IMG/VR virus record: IMGVR_UViG_3300006104_000083
Coordinates: 1 to 21,728 of that record
Length of the DNA stretch: 21,728 bases
Direction: 5' to 3' (one strand)
Source of the DNA: a virus
The translations under genes were made by a program, and so were the position numbers. Positions 6,519 through 12,677 of the stretch are shown here, piece after piece. Each line of letters starts with the position of its first letter. Positions within the stretch are counted from its first letter, which is position 1. A model generated the notes under the pieces. That model was not told the origin of the DNA. It searched no databases and saw only the letters and a program-made list of their open reading frames with translations.

Positions 6519-6823
6519 CGACCCGAGTGATCTGTGACGAGTGTGACTTCTGTATCGACCCACAACATGACGGTGTGGCCAACGCCCACTGTGATCGTTG
6601 TGATGAGGTACCAGTGATCACGACCCGTGAGGAGTGGGTCGAGTACGGGATCTCTAAGGGCTACTGCTCACCCACGTACTGTGACACCCACGATGGCACC
6701 CCGATGGTCGAACTCGAGTTGGATCAGTTCGACTCAGGTCACGACCCGTGTGTGATCGCCATCAGACTCGGTAACGAGGACGAGTGGCAAGCCGACGCCG
6801 AGGCCTTTGGCGACATCAAGTAA
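6515..6823 (+). CDS. Cysteine-rich conserved actinophage protein
   Basis: 102 residues starting at GTG 6515, which overlaps the upstream stop (GTGA). Cysteine groups CDECDFC (8-14), HCDRC (about 26-30) and YCSPTYCDTHDG (about 50-61) suggest two zinc sites. The C-terminal part (ELELDQFDSG, DPCVIAIRL) matches a family common in actinobacteriophages ('GFCxPxxCxTHDGxP...E.(F/E)xxGxDPCxHxxRL'), recalled and not searched. Function unknown. Confidence 0.7.
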   Translation: MTTRVICDECDFCIDPQHDGVANAHCDRCDEVPVITTREEWVEYGISKGYCSPTYCDTHDGTPMVELELDQFDSGHDPCVIAIRLGNEDEWQADAEAFGDIK

Positions 6824-6852
6824 TGACAAACAACAACAACAAGGACAACAAC

Positions 6853-7875
6853 ATGAACTACGAAGTGATCGAACACCTAGACAACATCACCCACGAGCAG
6901 TGGCTCGACCTACGATCGACGGGCATCGGGGGATCAGACTGTGCGGCAGTGTTTGGCGAGTCGCCATACACGTCACCACTGACCCTGTGGGCTCAGAAGT
7001 CGGGTCGGGTCGAACGAGACGTACCGACCAACGAAGCAATGGAGTGGGGCAACTTGCTCGAGGACGTTGTGGCCAGCAAGTTTGCTCGTGACCACAACAA
7101 AGTCGTCGTCAAGTGGCCGGTGATGCTACGGTCACGTCGACTCCCTCACATGCTCGCCAACCTCGACTTTGTGATCATGGCCGACGACTCACACTTTGAG
7201 GCGGGCACGATCACCACGTGGAACGAGACGACACCACCACCCGGGATCATCGACTCGATCCTCGAGATCAAGACTGCTGGACTCGTTGGTCGGTACTCGA
7301 CCCATCAGTGGGACGACGACGGGGTACCCACTGGGTACTGGTATCAGGGTCTCCACTACTCAACCGTGACGGGTATCTCCAGCGTGACGTATGCGGCACT
7401 CGTAGCAGGATCAGGTCTGGTCGTACGTGAGCGGTTCTACAACGAGGGTGATCACCTCACCTGTGAGTTGACCGAGGCAGTGTTCTGGACAAACGTCACG
7501 TCGGGCACACCACCCGAGGTCGACGGGTCACCATCGACATCAGAAACGATCAGTGAGTTGTACCCGACATCGACCGAGACCACCATCGAGGCCGACGAGT
7601 TCATGCTCGAGACGTACAAGACCTACTGTGAGGCAAAGTCAGCACTGACCGAACTCGAGCGTCGGGTCAAGCAGTTGCGGGCACAACTCGAGATGGGCAT
7701 CGGATCATCAGAGGCAGTGACCTACAACGGTGAGACGTTGTTCACGTACAAGTCGACCAAAGACACCGAGGCGTTTGACGCTAAGTTGTTCAAGACGACT
7801 CACCCCGATCTCTACAAAGAGTTCGTCAAGCCCAAGTCGGGCTACCGAGTCATGCGTATGAAGGGAGAACTGTGA
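6853..7875 (+). CDS. YqaJ / lambda exonuclease-family recombination nuclease
   Basis: 340 residues. The YqaJ viral recombinase fold is clear: W-x-x-LR-x-x-GIGGSDCAAVFGESPY at 17-39, SPLTLWAQKSG at 41-51, MEWGNLLE at 63-70, ANLD with D105, and LEIK with E138 and K140 as the PD-(D/E)xK active site, then YWYQGLHY. A C-terminal helical part (ALTELERRVKQLRAQLEMG) resembles other phage members. ATG 6853 has AAGGA seven bases upstream; ATG 6823 would only add an asparagine-rich NNNNKDNN leader. It resects DNA 5' to 3' so that the annealase at 829-1353 can act. Confidence 0.9.
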   Translation: MNYEVIEHLDNITHEQWLDLRSTGIGGSDCAAVFGESPYTSPLTLWAQKSGRVERDVPTNEAMEWGNLLEDVVASKFARDHNKVVVKWPVMLRSRRLPHMLANLDFVIMADDSHFEAGTITTWNETTPPPGIIDSILEIKTAGLVGRYSTHQWDDDGVPTGYWYQGLHYSTVTGISSVTYAALVAGSGLVVRERFYNEGDHLTCELTEAVFWTNVTSGTPPEVDGSPSTSETISELYPTSTETTIEADEFMLETYKTYCEAKSALTELERRVKQLRAQLEMGIGSSEAVTYNGETLFTYKSTKDTEAFDAKLFKTTHPDLYKEFVKPKSGYRVMRMKGEL

Positions 7876-7946
7876 TGACGTATGTGGCACTCGTCGTGAC
7901 CATCATCATCGTTGCGTACATCGGCTACAAAGCGTGGAACGTATGA
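7875..7946 (+). CDS. Tiny single-span membrane peptide
   Basis: A 23-residue frame, MTYVALVVTIIIVAYIGYKA plus three residues, is almost entirely one hydrophobic segment with a lysine and tryptophan at its end. ATG 7875 overlaps the stop of the exonuclease gene (TGATG), with AAGGGAG about 8 bases upstream, and its own stop overlaps another tiny frame at 7943. Coupling on both sides and the ribosome site favour a real peptide. Its role is unknown. Confidence 0.45.
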   Translation: MTYVALVVTIIIVAYIGYKAWNV

Positions 7947-8011
7947 CGGTGGCGTTGCTTTGTACGTTGTTGATCTTCATCGCGGTCAGCAACATCATCA
8001 ACAACAAGTAG
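7943..8011 (+). CDS. Second tiny membrane peptide
   Basis: A 22-residue frame beginning MTVALLCTLLIFIAVSNIIN has one hydrophobic span and ends in TAG at 8009-8011. ATG 7943 overlaps the stop of the preceding tiny frame (ATGA). It has no independent ribosome site and would depend on coupling. Together the pair ends operon 2. A holin- or superinfection-type role is imaginable, but nothing in the sequence shows it. Confidence 0.4.
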   Translation: MTVALLCTLLIFIAVSNIINNK

Positions 8012-8014
8012 TGG

Positions 8015-8043
8015 TCAAACCCCAGTAATCACTTGGTGTTTGA
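8015..8043 (+). terminator. Hairpin at end of operon 2, possible terminator
   Basis: Arms TCAAACCCCA (8015-8024) and TGGTGTTTGA (8034-8043) pair in 9 of 10 positions around a 9-base loop. No T tract follows, so intrinsic termination would be weak. Its place between the last gene of operon 2 and the promoter at 8048 supports a boundary role. Confidence 0.45.
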
Positions 8044-8047
8044 GAGA

Positions 8048-8080
8048 TACTTGACATGACCGTTTGACGGTCACTACACT
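8048..8080 (+). promoter_or_regulatory. Promoter with palindromic operator, copy 2
   Basis: A consensus -35 TTGACA (8051-8056) and -10 TACACT (8075-8080) are separated by 18 bases. The spacer holds a perfect palindrome TGACCGT-ttg-ACGGTCA (8057-8073). The 33-base block matches the one at 4083-4115 in 27 positions, and both are followed after 48-49 bases by the ATG of the next gene with an AGGGAG ribosome site. It should drive the operon containing the DNA-modification genes. Confidence 0.8.
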
Positions 8081-8129
8081 AGATCTCGTAGCGACCGAAG
8101 CACAGTACGTCGATACAGGGAGAAGTGTG

Positions 8130-8369
8130 ATGGACACAGTTGAGATGAAGCAATACAAGAAGGACTACAACCGAGGTTGGAATACGTCGGCTCGTATGAC
8201 TGATGGTGCGCTTGACCGAGCCGATGGTCGAGGTGAGGTGACCGCGTGGTTCTCCGGTTACTACGACCACGCATGCGGCCGTGACAAGTGGATCAACCAA
8301 GAAGGCATCCACCGCATCACCGGCGTTCAGGTGTTTGACCCAGTCACCGGCCTGAATGTGGGTAACTGA
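8130..8369 (+). CDS. Small conserved actinophage protein, first gene of operon 3
   Basis: 79 residues. The sequence YKKDYNRGW, GALDRADGRGEVTAWFSGYYD and a terminal AxGRDKW pattern match a short family seen in many actinophages; function unknown. ATG 8130 is preceded by CAGGGAGAAGTGTG, the same leader style as at 4164. The frame extends upstream to 8064, but that part lies inside the promoter and leader, so the longer start is rejected. It uses C-ending codons more than downstream genes. Confidence 0.7.
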   Translation: MDTVEMKQYKKDYNRGWNTSARMTDGALDRADGRGEVTAWFSGYYDHACGRDKWINQEGIHRITGVQVFDPVTGLNVGN

Positions 8370-8371
8370 TC

Positions 8372-8656
8372 ATGAAGGCAAGCGAGGCAGGTGTCTGGGT
8401 CGAGGAAGGTGTGGGTGAGATGTACCCACGTCTCAAGTGGAAGTGGATCGTCGACCGCTCACTGGTGATCGACAAGGTGACGGGTCAGCCAGTCAACTAC
8501 GAGTTCAGGGCCAGCATCACCGACGACAGCAAGTACCACACCATCATCTGCGCCCGTCACCGTAAGGCGACTCGACGCAAGGATCACAAGAACATGGGCG
8601 AGGCTCAGACACAGATCCTCAGGTGGCTCGACCGTAACTTTGAGGTGACGCTGTGA
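8372..8656 (+). CDS. Hypothetical protein
   Basis: 94 residues, basic. Beta-rich first part (YPRLKWKWIVDRSLVIDK, YEFRASITDDSKYHTIICA) followed by a basic segment RHRKATRRKDHK and a terminal helix (MGEAQTQILRWLDRNF). The basic patch could contact nucleic acid. The start is two bases after the upstream stop, so translation is probably coupled. No family recognised. Confidence 0.55.
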   Translation: MKASEAGVWVEEGVGEMYPRLKWKWIVDRSLVIDKVTGQPVNYEFRASITDDSKYHTIICARHRKATRRKDHKNMGEAQTQILRWLDRNFEVTL

Positions 8657-8671
8657 TGCTCGGGGTCAACT

Positions 8672-8884
8672 ATGTGTGAGCAGAAGTGGGCGGTCACTCG
8701 GATCATCAAGACTCGAGGTAACCTGACCGAGTACGTCACCCGATCTCACGGCCACAGGGTCGTGGTCACTCGGGGGCAAGGGGACAAGCGATGTGTGATC
8801 TTGATCAACGGTCGGTTCATGGAGACGACACTCAGTCTGGCCAGAGCCAAGACACGGGCACTCGAGTTGGCCGCCGTTGTCTGA
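8672..8884 (+). CDS. Small hypothetical protein
   Basis: 70 residues, basic. The pattern is beta hairpin (WAVTRIIKTRGNLTEYV, HRVVVTRGQGDKRCVILING) followed by a helix (SLARAKTRALELA). It resembles other small phage proteins with a double-stranded sheet and one helix. The 3' third is overlapped in another frame by the gene at 8791. Function unknown. Confidence 0.5.
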   Translation: MCEQKWAVTRIIKTRGNLTEYVTRSHGHRVVVTRGQGDKRCVILINGRFMETTLSLARAKTRALELAAVV

Positions 8885-9003
8885 TCTGTGGTCAACCGAT
8901 CGACTGCCCCGAGGTGGCCATCGGTGTGTGGCGACACACCACGACCAAACAGATCAGGTGTCACACCGATCAACCAGACTGTGATCACAGGGTGACCCCA
9001 TGA
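8791..9003 (+). CDS. Overlapping zinc-ribbon protein
   Basis: 70 residues. The first 31 overlap the previous gene in a different frame and are low in structure; the unique part has CLICGQPIDC and later C-x6-C residues (IRCHTDQPDC), suitable for zinc. AAGGGG lies seven bases before ATG 8791, a strong ribosome site. No later ATG, GTG or TTG start is available in frame, and without this gene 8885-8999 would be an unexplained gap. The stop overlaps the next ATG (ATGA). Confidence 0.55.
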   Translation: MCDLDQRSVHGDDTQSGQSQDTGTRVGRRCLICGQPIDCPEVAIGVWRHTTTKQIRCHTDQPDCDHRVTP

Positions 9004-9491
9004 CGATCGTCGCTGGCATCGTCACACCCACTGGGTGTTACATCGGATCCGACTCGATGTCGAGTGACGGTGATCTCTACACGGTCTCGGCCACACCAAA
9101 GATCATGAGGGTCGGTGACACCCTGATCGGGTTTGCTGGATCATGGCGAGCGGGTCAGCAGTTCTTTGATCACGTACGCAAGAACGAGACGATGACCCTC
9201 GAGCAGATGGTTGACTTTGAGACGACCGAGACTGACTTCAACCTGCTGGTGATCAAGGATCGTGAGGTCTACGAGGTCTCACAGGATCGGGCACTGATCA
9301 AGTCGGTCAAGACTCGAGGTGTGGCCTACGCCGCGATCGGGTCAGGGTCGGCGGTGTGTCTGGGTGCCCTTGCCTACGCCCGACCCAAACTTGACAAGGT
9401 GGCACTCAGGCGGGCGTTGACCGTGACCGCTCAACACGTGACGACGGTCTGTGCCCCGATGACGGTCATGTCTGTGCTAGAACAGAGGTAA
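9000..9491 (+). CDS. Proteasome/HslV-like N-terminal nucleophile hydrolase
   Basis: 163 residues. After removal of Met1, Thr becomes residue 1 (MTIVAGIV), with Asp at 17 (YIGSDSMS) and Lys at 33 (ATPKIMRVGD). These are the spacings of the Thr1-Asp17-Lys33 triad of HslV and proteasome beta subunits. The GFAGSWRAGQQFFDHV and YAAIGSGSAVCLGAL blocks also match that fold. It is close to HslV size. No ATPase partner (HslU, Mpa/ARC) is encoded in the window, so it may act alone, use a host unfoldase, or process a phage protein. It lies directly upstream of the DNA-modification genes. Substrate unknown. Confidence 0.82.
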   Translation: MTIVAGIVTPTGCYIGSDSMSSDGDLYTVSATPKIMRVGDTLIGFAGSWRAGQQFFDHVRKNETMTLEQMVDFETTETDFNLLVIKDREVYEVSQDRALIKSVKTRGVAYAAIGSGSAVCLGALAYARPKLDKVALRRALTVTAQHVTTVCAPMTVMSVLEQR

Positions 9492-9516
9492 CACAGCACA
9501 ACACAGGGGAGAGATC

Positions 9517-10077
9517 ATGACACTGTCAGTCCACTCGGTCGCCATCGACTCGGTCACACCACACCCAGAGAACGTACGTCAGGGCGATGTCGGGTCGATC
9601 GTCGAGTCGCTCAAGACTCACGGCCAGTACCGACCCATCGTCGTACAGAAGTCGACGGGTCACATCTTGGCTGGTAACCACACGTGGAAGGCCGCCCGAC
9701 TGCTCAAGTGGCCAGAGATCGCGGTCACCGAGATCGACGTTGACGACGAGCAAGCCTTACGGATCCTGTTGATGGACAACCGAGCCAACGATCTGGCCTC
9801 ATACGACGAGTCGGGTCTGCTCGACCTGCTCAAGATGTTGGCCGAGTCTGAGGCACAGTTGGCGGGTACTGGTTACACCCTCGAGGATCTCGACGACAAG
9901 GCGGCACTGGCGGCACTGACCCTCGACCTCAGTGACGACCCGATCGGTGAACTCCACGATCACCTCGCGGTGGTCAAGATCCGTCTCGACCTTGACAAAG
10001 AGACCGCCGACCTATTCCGCGCACAACCGGGACACGACGACGTGGCCAAACTCAAGGGTCTGCTCGGTGTCAGTTGA
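9517..10077 (+). CDS. ParB/sulfiredoxin-fold protein next to DpdA
   Basis: 186 residues. Residues 1-90 form a ParB N-terminal-like domain: VAIDSVTPHPENVRQGD, SLKTHGQYRPIVVQ, HILAGNHTWKAARLL (the nucleotide-binding G-N-H box) and a DxDDEQALRILLMDNRAND segment. A C-terminal helical region follows (LLDLLKMLAESEAQLAGTGYTLEDL). ATG 9517 has CAGGGGAGAG upstream. The gene overlaps dpdA by 11 bases. The bacterial Dpd system needs DpdB, a ParB/DndB-like protein, beside DpdA, so this gene may assist the transglycosylase. A partition or nuclease role is the alternative. Confidence 0.82.
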   Translation: MTLSVHSVAIDSVTPHPENVRQGDVGSIVESLKTHGQYRPIVVQKSTGHILAGNHTWKAARLLKWPEIAVTEIDVDDEQALRILLMDNRANDLASYDESGLLDLLKMLAESEAQLAGTGYTLEDLDDKAALAALTLDLSDDPIGELHDHLAVVKIRLDLDKETADLFRAQPGHDDVAKLKGLLGVS

Positions 10078-10939
10078 TCTACTGATGTCGTATGCCTACC
10101 ATGCGACTGCCAAGTTTGACAAGATCCGTGAGGCACTGGGTGCCAACCAGCACCTGATGATCGACTCGGGGGCGTTTACCGTCTTTACCAAAGGCAAGCA
10201 GATCGACCGTGAGCAGTACGCCAAGTTCTTGACCCACTGGCGAGGTGCCTACAACTACGCCATGACCCTCGACGTGATCGGTGACCCAGTGGCGACCGAG
10301 GCAAACCTACAGTGGTTGCTCGACAAGGGTCTGCCGGTGATCCCCGTTTACACAGCACGTGCCCCGATCAGTGAACTCGAGTCACTGGCCGAGCGGTTTG
10401 ACTACATCGCCTACGGTGGTCTCGTCGGTGTGCCCAAACCGATCCAGATGCGAGCCCTCAAGGTGGTCACCGACATCGCCGCTCAAGCCAACTGTCGAGT
10501 TCACGCTCTCGGTCAAGCGTCGGCACGTACGTTTACCCAGACCCAGACCTACTCGGGCGACTCGTCAAAGGCCTCGACAGCACCAGTCAACAACACGGTG
10601 TCGTTGGCCGATCTCTCGACGGGCAAGTTTGTGACGATCAAGATGAACGACCCAAAGACAGCGATCGGTCACGAACGACTGCTCAGGGCGTACGGTCTCA
10701 ACGTGGCCGACTGCTTCGGCCCTGATCGTTGGCAACGAGACAACCGAAAGAAGATCATGAGGGCTGGGTTCTTGGCCGTTGCTGTCATGGGCGCACTACT
10801 CAAGGGTGAGAACGAGAAGCCTGTGGTCTACTCGGCGTTTACGTCAGGTGACCTCGATGCGATCCTCAACGCCGCCCGAGACTGGCGCACCGGCAACCTG
10901 CCACCAGCGTTTGATCACGTACTGGCGAGGTCGATGTGA
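10067..10939 (+). CDS. dpdA: DpdA-type DNA 7-deazaguanine transglycosylase
   Basis: 290 residues. It belongs to the tRNA-guanine transglycosylase (TGT) superfamily as found in phage DpdA proteins: LLMSYAYH at 5-12, IDSGAFT at 32-38, TLDVIGDP at 67-74 with the likely nucleophile region, IAYGGLVGVPK and VHALGQAS further on. DpdA swaps guanine in double-stranded DNA for a 7-deazaguanine base. GTG 10067 was chosen because it gives the N-terminal strand expected for the family (VDLLMSYAY) and overlaps parB; ATG 10085 is the alternative. A tRNA-modifying role is unlikely next to phage queD, queE and folE. The DpdA subfamily could not be assigned by eye. Confidence 0.85.
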   Translation: MSVDLLMSYAYHATAKFDKIREALGANQHLMIDSGAFTVFTKGKQIDREQYAKFLTHWRGAYNYAMTLDVIGDPVATEANLQWLLDKGLPVIPVYTARAPISELESLAERFDYIAYGGLVGVPKPIQMRALKVVTDIAAQANCRVHALGQASARTFTQTQTYSGDSSKASTAPVNNTVSLADLSTGKFVTIKMNDPKTAIGHERLLRAYGLNVADCFGPDRWQRDNRKKIMRAGFLAVAVMGALLKGENEKPVVYSAFTSGDLDAILNAARDWRTGNLPPAFDHVLARSM

Positions 10940-11514
10940 ACGTCGATCAGGGTGTGACCTTTGGTCTGTGGCCTGACCAGACCTCGAAGTTGATCTACTG
11001 GGATCTCATGCCCGTCATGCTCAACGGTGTCGACACCAGTGGTCGAGTCGGTGATCTTGGTGGGGGCAACGGGATCATCAAGACGTGGGTGCCACAGGCC
11101 GTGACGATCGACGTTGACGAGACCAAACAACCAGACATCGTCGACAACATCTTGACCCACGTCGGTGACTACGACCTTGTGATCATCAGATACGTACTTC
11201 ACTACCTCGATGATCATCAGGTACGGGCACTACTGAGACACCTGTCGCTCAACCACGACGGTCAGATCTTGTTGATCCAGTTTGTCAACGACGACCTCGA
11301 GGCCAAGCAAGCCAACTCGGTCAACGAGACCAAGTGGTTTCGACGTGAGGATCATCTTGAGTCACTGATCGCTCACACCCACCTGATCGTTGATCGTAAG
11401 TCAGTCGGGTACCGTGTCGGTGCCGACTTCTACCGCAACCGACTTGGTCACCCAAACCCCACGCCACACAACGAGACCGTCGTTGGTTACCTACTCGAGA
11501 GGAGACTGCCATGA
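10936..11514 (+). CDS. Class I SAM-dependent methyltransferase in the modification cluster
   Basis: 192 residues starting at GTG 10936 (GTGA overlap with dpdA). Motif I is GDLGGGNG at 39-46, the acidic end of strand 2 is TIDVDE at 57-62, and motif IV is YDLVIIRYVLHYL at 79-91, as in Methyltransf_11/25-type small-molecule methyltransferases. No DPPY/NPPY or PC motif is present, so it is not a standard DNA base methylase. The gene lies between dpdA and queD with overlapping starts, which implies a job in making or finishing the 7-deazaguanine base. The acceptor (for example the CDG carboxylate, free or in DNA) is inference. Confidence 0.75.
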   Translation: MNVDQGVTFGLWPDQTSKLIYWDLMPVMLNGVDTSGRVGDLGGGNGIIKTWVPQAVTIDVDETKQPDIVDNILTHVGDYDLVIIRYVLHYLDDHQVRALLRHLSLNHDGQILLIQFVNDDLEAKQANSVNETKWFRREDHLESLIAHTHLIVDRKSVGYRVGADFYRNRLGHPNPTPHNETVVGYLLERRLP

Positions 11515-11957
11515 GAACGTCGATAAGCAAAGAGGTTGAGTTTGACACAGGACACCGAGTACCCGATCACCAGTCAAAGTGTTACAACCCACATGGTCAC
11601 CGTTATCGTGTCAGGGCGACGTGTGAGGGTCAGGTTGTCAACGAGGCAGGGTCGGCAGACAACGGCATGCTCGTCGACTTCTCAGACCTCAAGCGTTGGT
11701 TGACCGAGTACGTACACGATCGGTTTGACCACGCCTTTGTCGTGTACGCCGACGATGTCACGATGCGTCACGCCCTCACCACTGATCCGTTGTGGAACGT
11801 GGTGGTCGTCAACTACACACCGACGGCCGAGAACCTTGCTCGAGACATCTTTGTACGACTGGCACCGATCATCGAGTCACACTGGCGTGGCAACATGACC
11901 CTGACCAAGATCGAGTTGTGGGAGACCCCGACCAGTGTTGCGGTGGTGGAACGATGA
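11511..11957 (+). CDS. queD: QueD, 6-carboxytetrahydropterin synthase
   Basis: 148 residues. The zinc site is H15 (FDTGHRVPDH), H28 and H30 (NPHGHRYRV), with the catalytic-type cysteine C24 between them. NGMLVDFSDLKRWL, FDHAF with H74, PTAENLARDIF and E138 (ELWET) complete the pattern. It converts dihydroneopterin triphosphate from FolE to 6-carboxy-tetrahydropterin, the second step toward 7-deazaguanines. ATG 11511 overlaps the methyltransferase stop and follows GAGAGGAG. Slightly longer than typical QueD (about 120). Confidence 0.93.
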   Translation: MRTSISKEVEFDTGHRVPDHQSKCYNPHGHRYRVRATCEGQVVNEAGSADNGMLVDFSDLKRWLTEYVHDRFDHAFVVYADDVTMRHALTTDPLWNVVVVNYTPTAENLARDIFVRLAPIIESHWRGNMTLTKIELWETPTSVAVVER

Positions 11958-12676
11958 CCAGCGATCGTGTGGTGATCCACAACTCACGTCACGTACCGAC
12001 CCTACGTGTGGCCGAGGTCTTTGGTCCCACGATCCAAGGCGAGGGCAAACACATGGGTCGACAAACTCACTTCATCAGACTGAGCGGTTGTAACTTGTCA
12101 TGCTCATGGTGTGACACCCCGTACACGTGGGACTGGTCTGGTGTCAACGGCACCAAGTACGACCGGGAGACCGAGTCAAAGATCTACACGGTTGAGGAAC
12201 TGGTCAACCTGATGGATCAGTCAGAGGCAACCAGCGTGGTGATCACAGGTGGTGAGCCACTGGTACAGGCAAAGGCACTGGTCGAGTTGGCCAACGATCT
12301 GATCTACATGGGGATCAGTGTCGAGATCGAGACCAACGGCACCCGACCCTGCCCCGACAACATCTCACGATCGGTACAGTGGAACATCAGCCCCAAACTG
12401 ACGACCAGTGGTAACGCCAACGGGATCAAACCAAAGGCACTGAGGTCGTACCCAGCGTCAGCGATCTACAAGTTTGTGATCACTGATCCGACCGACATCG
12501 ACGAGATCAACCGACTGGGTCTGGCACCATCACAGGTCTGGTTGATGCCCGAGGGTCGTACTCCGACCGAGATCAACAAGCGAGCCCTCATGGTCGCCAA
12601 CCTCGCCCTGACACACGGGTACAACTACTCACATCGACTACACGTCACGTTGTGGGGCAACAAGAGAGGACACTGA
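11954..12676 (+). CDS. queE: QueE, 7-carboxy-7-deazaguanine synthase
   Basis: 240 residues. The QueE signature VAEVFGPTIQGEG at 19-31 is followed by the radical-SAM cluster C46-x3-C50-x2-C53 (CNLSCSWCDTPYTWDW) and GGEPL at 99-103. The end reads RLHVTLWGNKRG as in QueE. It rearranges 6-carboxytetrahydropterin to 7-carboxy-7-deazaguanine (CDG) using SAM and a [4Fe-4S] cluster. ATG 11954 overlaps the queD stop; the earlier in-frame start would lie inside queD. This is the last dedicated biosynthetic step visible in the window, as no queC is present. Confidence 0.95.
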   Translation: MTSDRVVIHNSRHVPTLRVAEVFGPTIQGEGKHMGRQTHFIRLSGCNLSCSWCDTPYTWDWSGVNGTKYDRETESKIYTVEELVNLMDQSEATSVVITGGEPLVQAKALVELANDLIYMGISVEIETNGTRPCPDNISRSVQWNISPKLTTSGNANGIKPKALRSYPASAIYKFVITDPTDIDEINRLGLAPSQVWLMPEGRTPTEINKRALMVANLALTHGYNYSHRLHVTLWGNKRGH

Positions 12677-12677
12677 G

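Noticed and set aside
11511-12676. queD and queE as host-like queuosine tRNA pathway genes
   Set aside because: They overlap phage dpdA-methyltransferase genes and precede the phage terminase, and no queC, queF, queA or queG is present; a DNA-modification role fits better.
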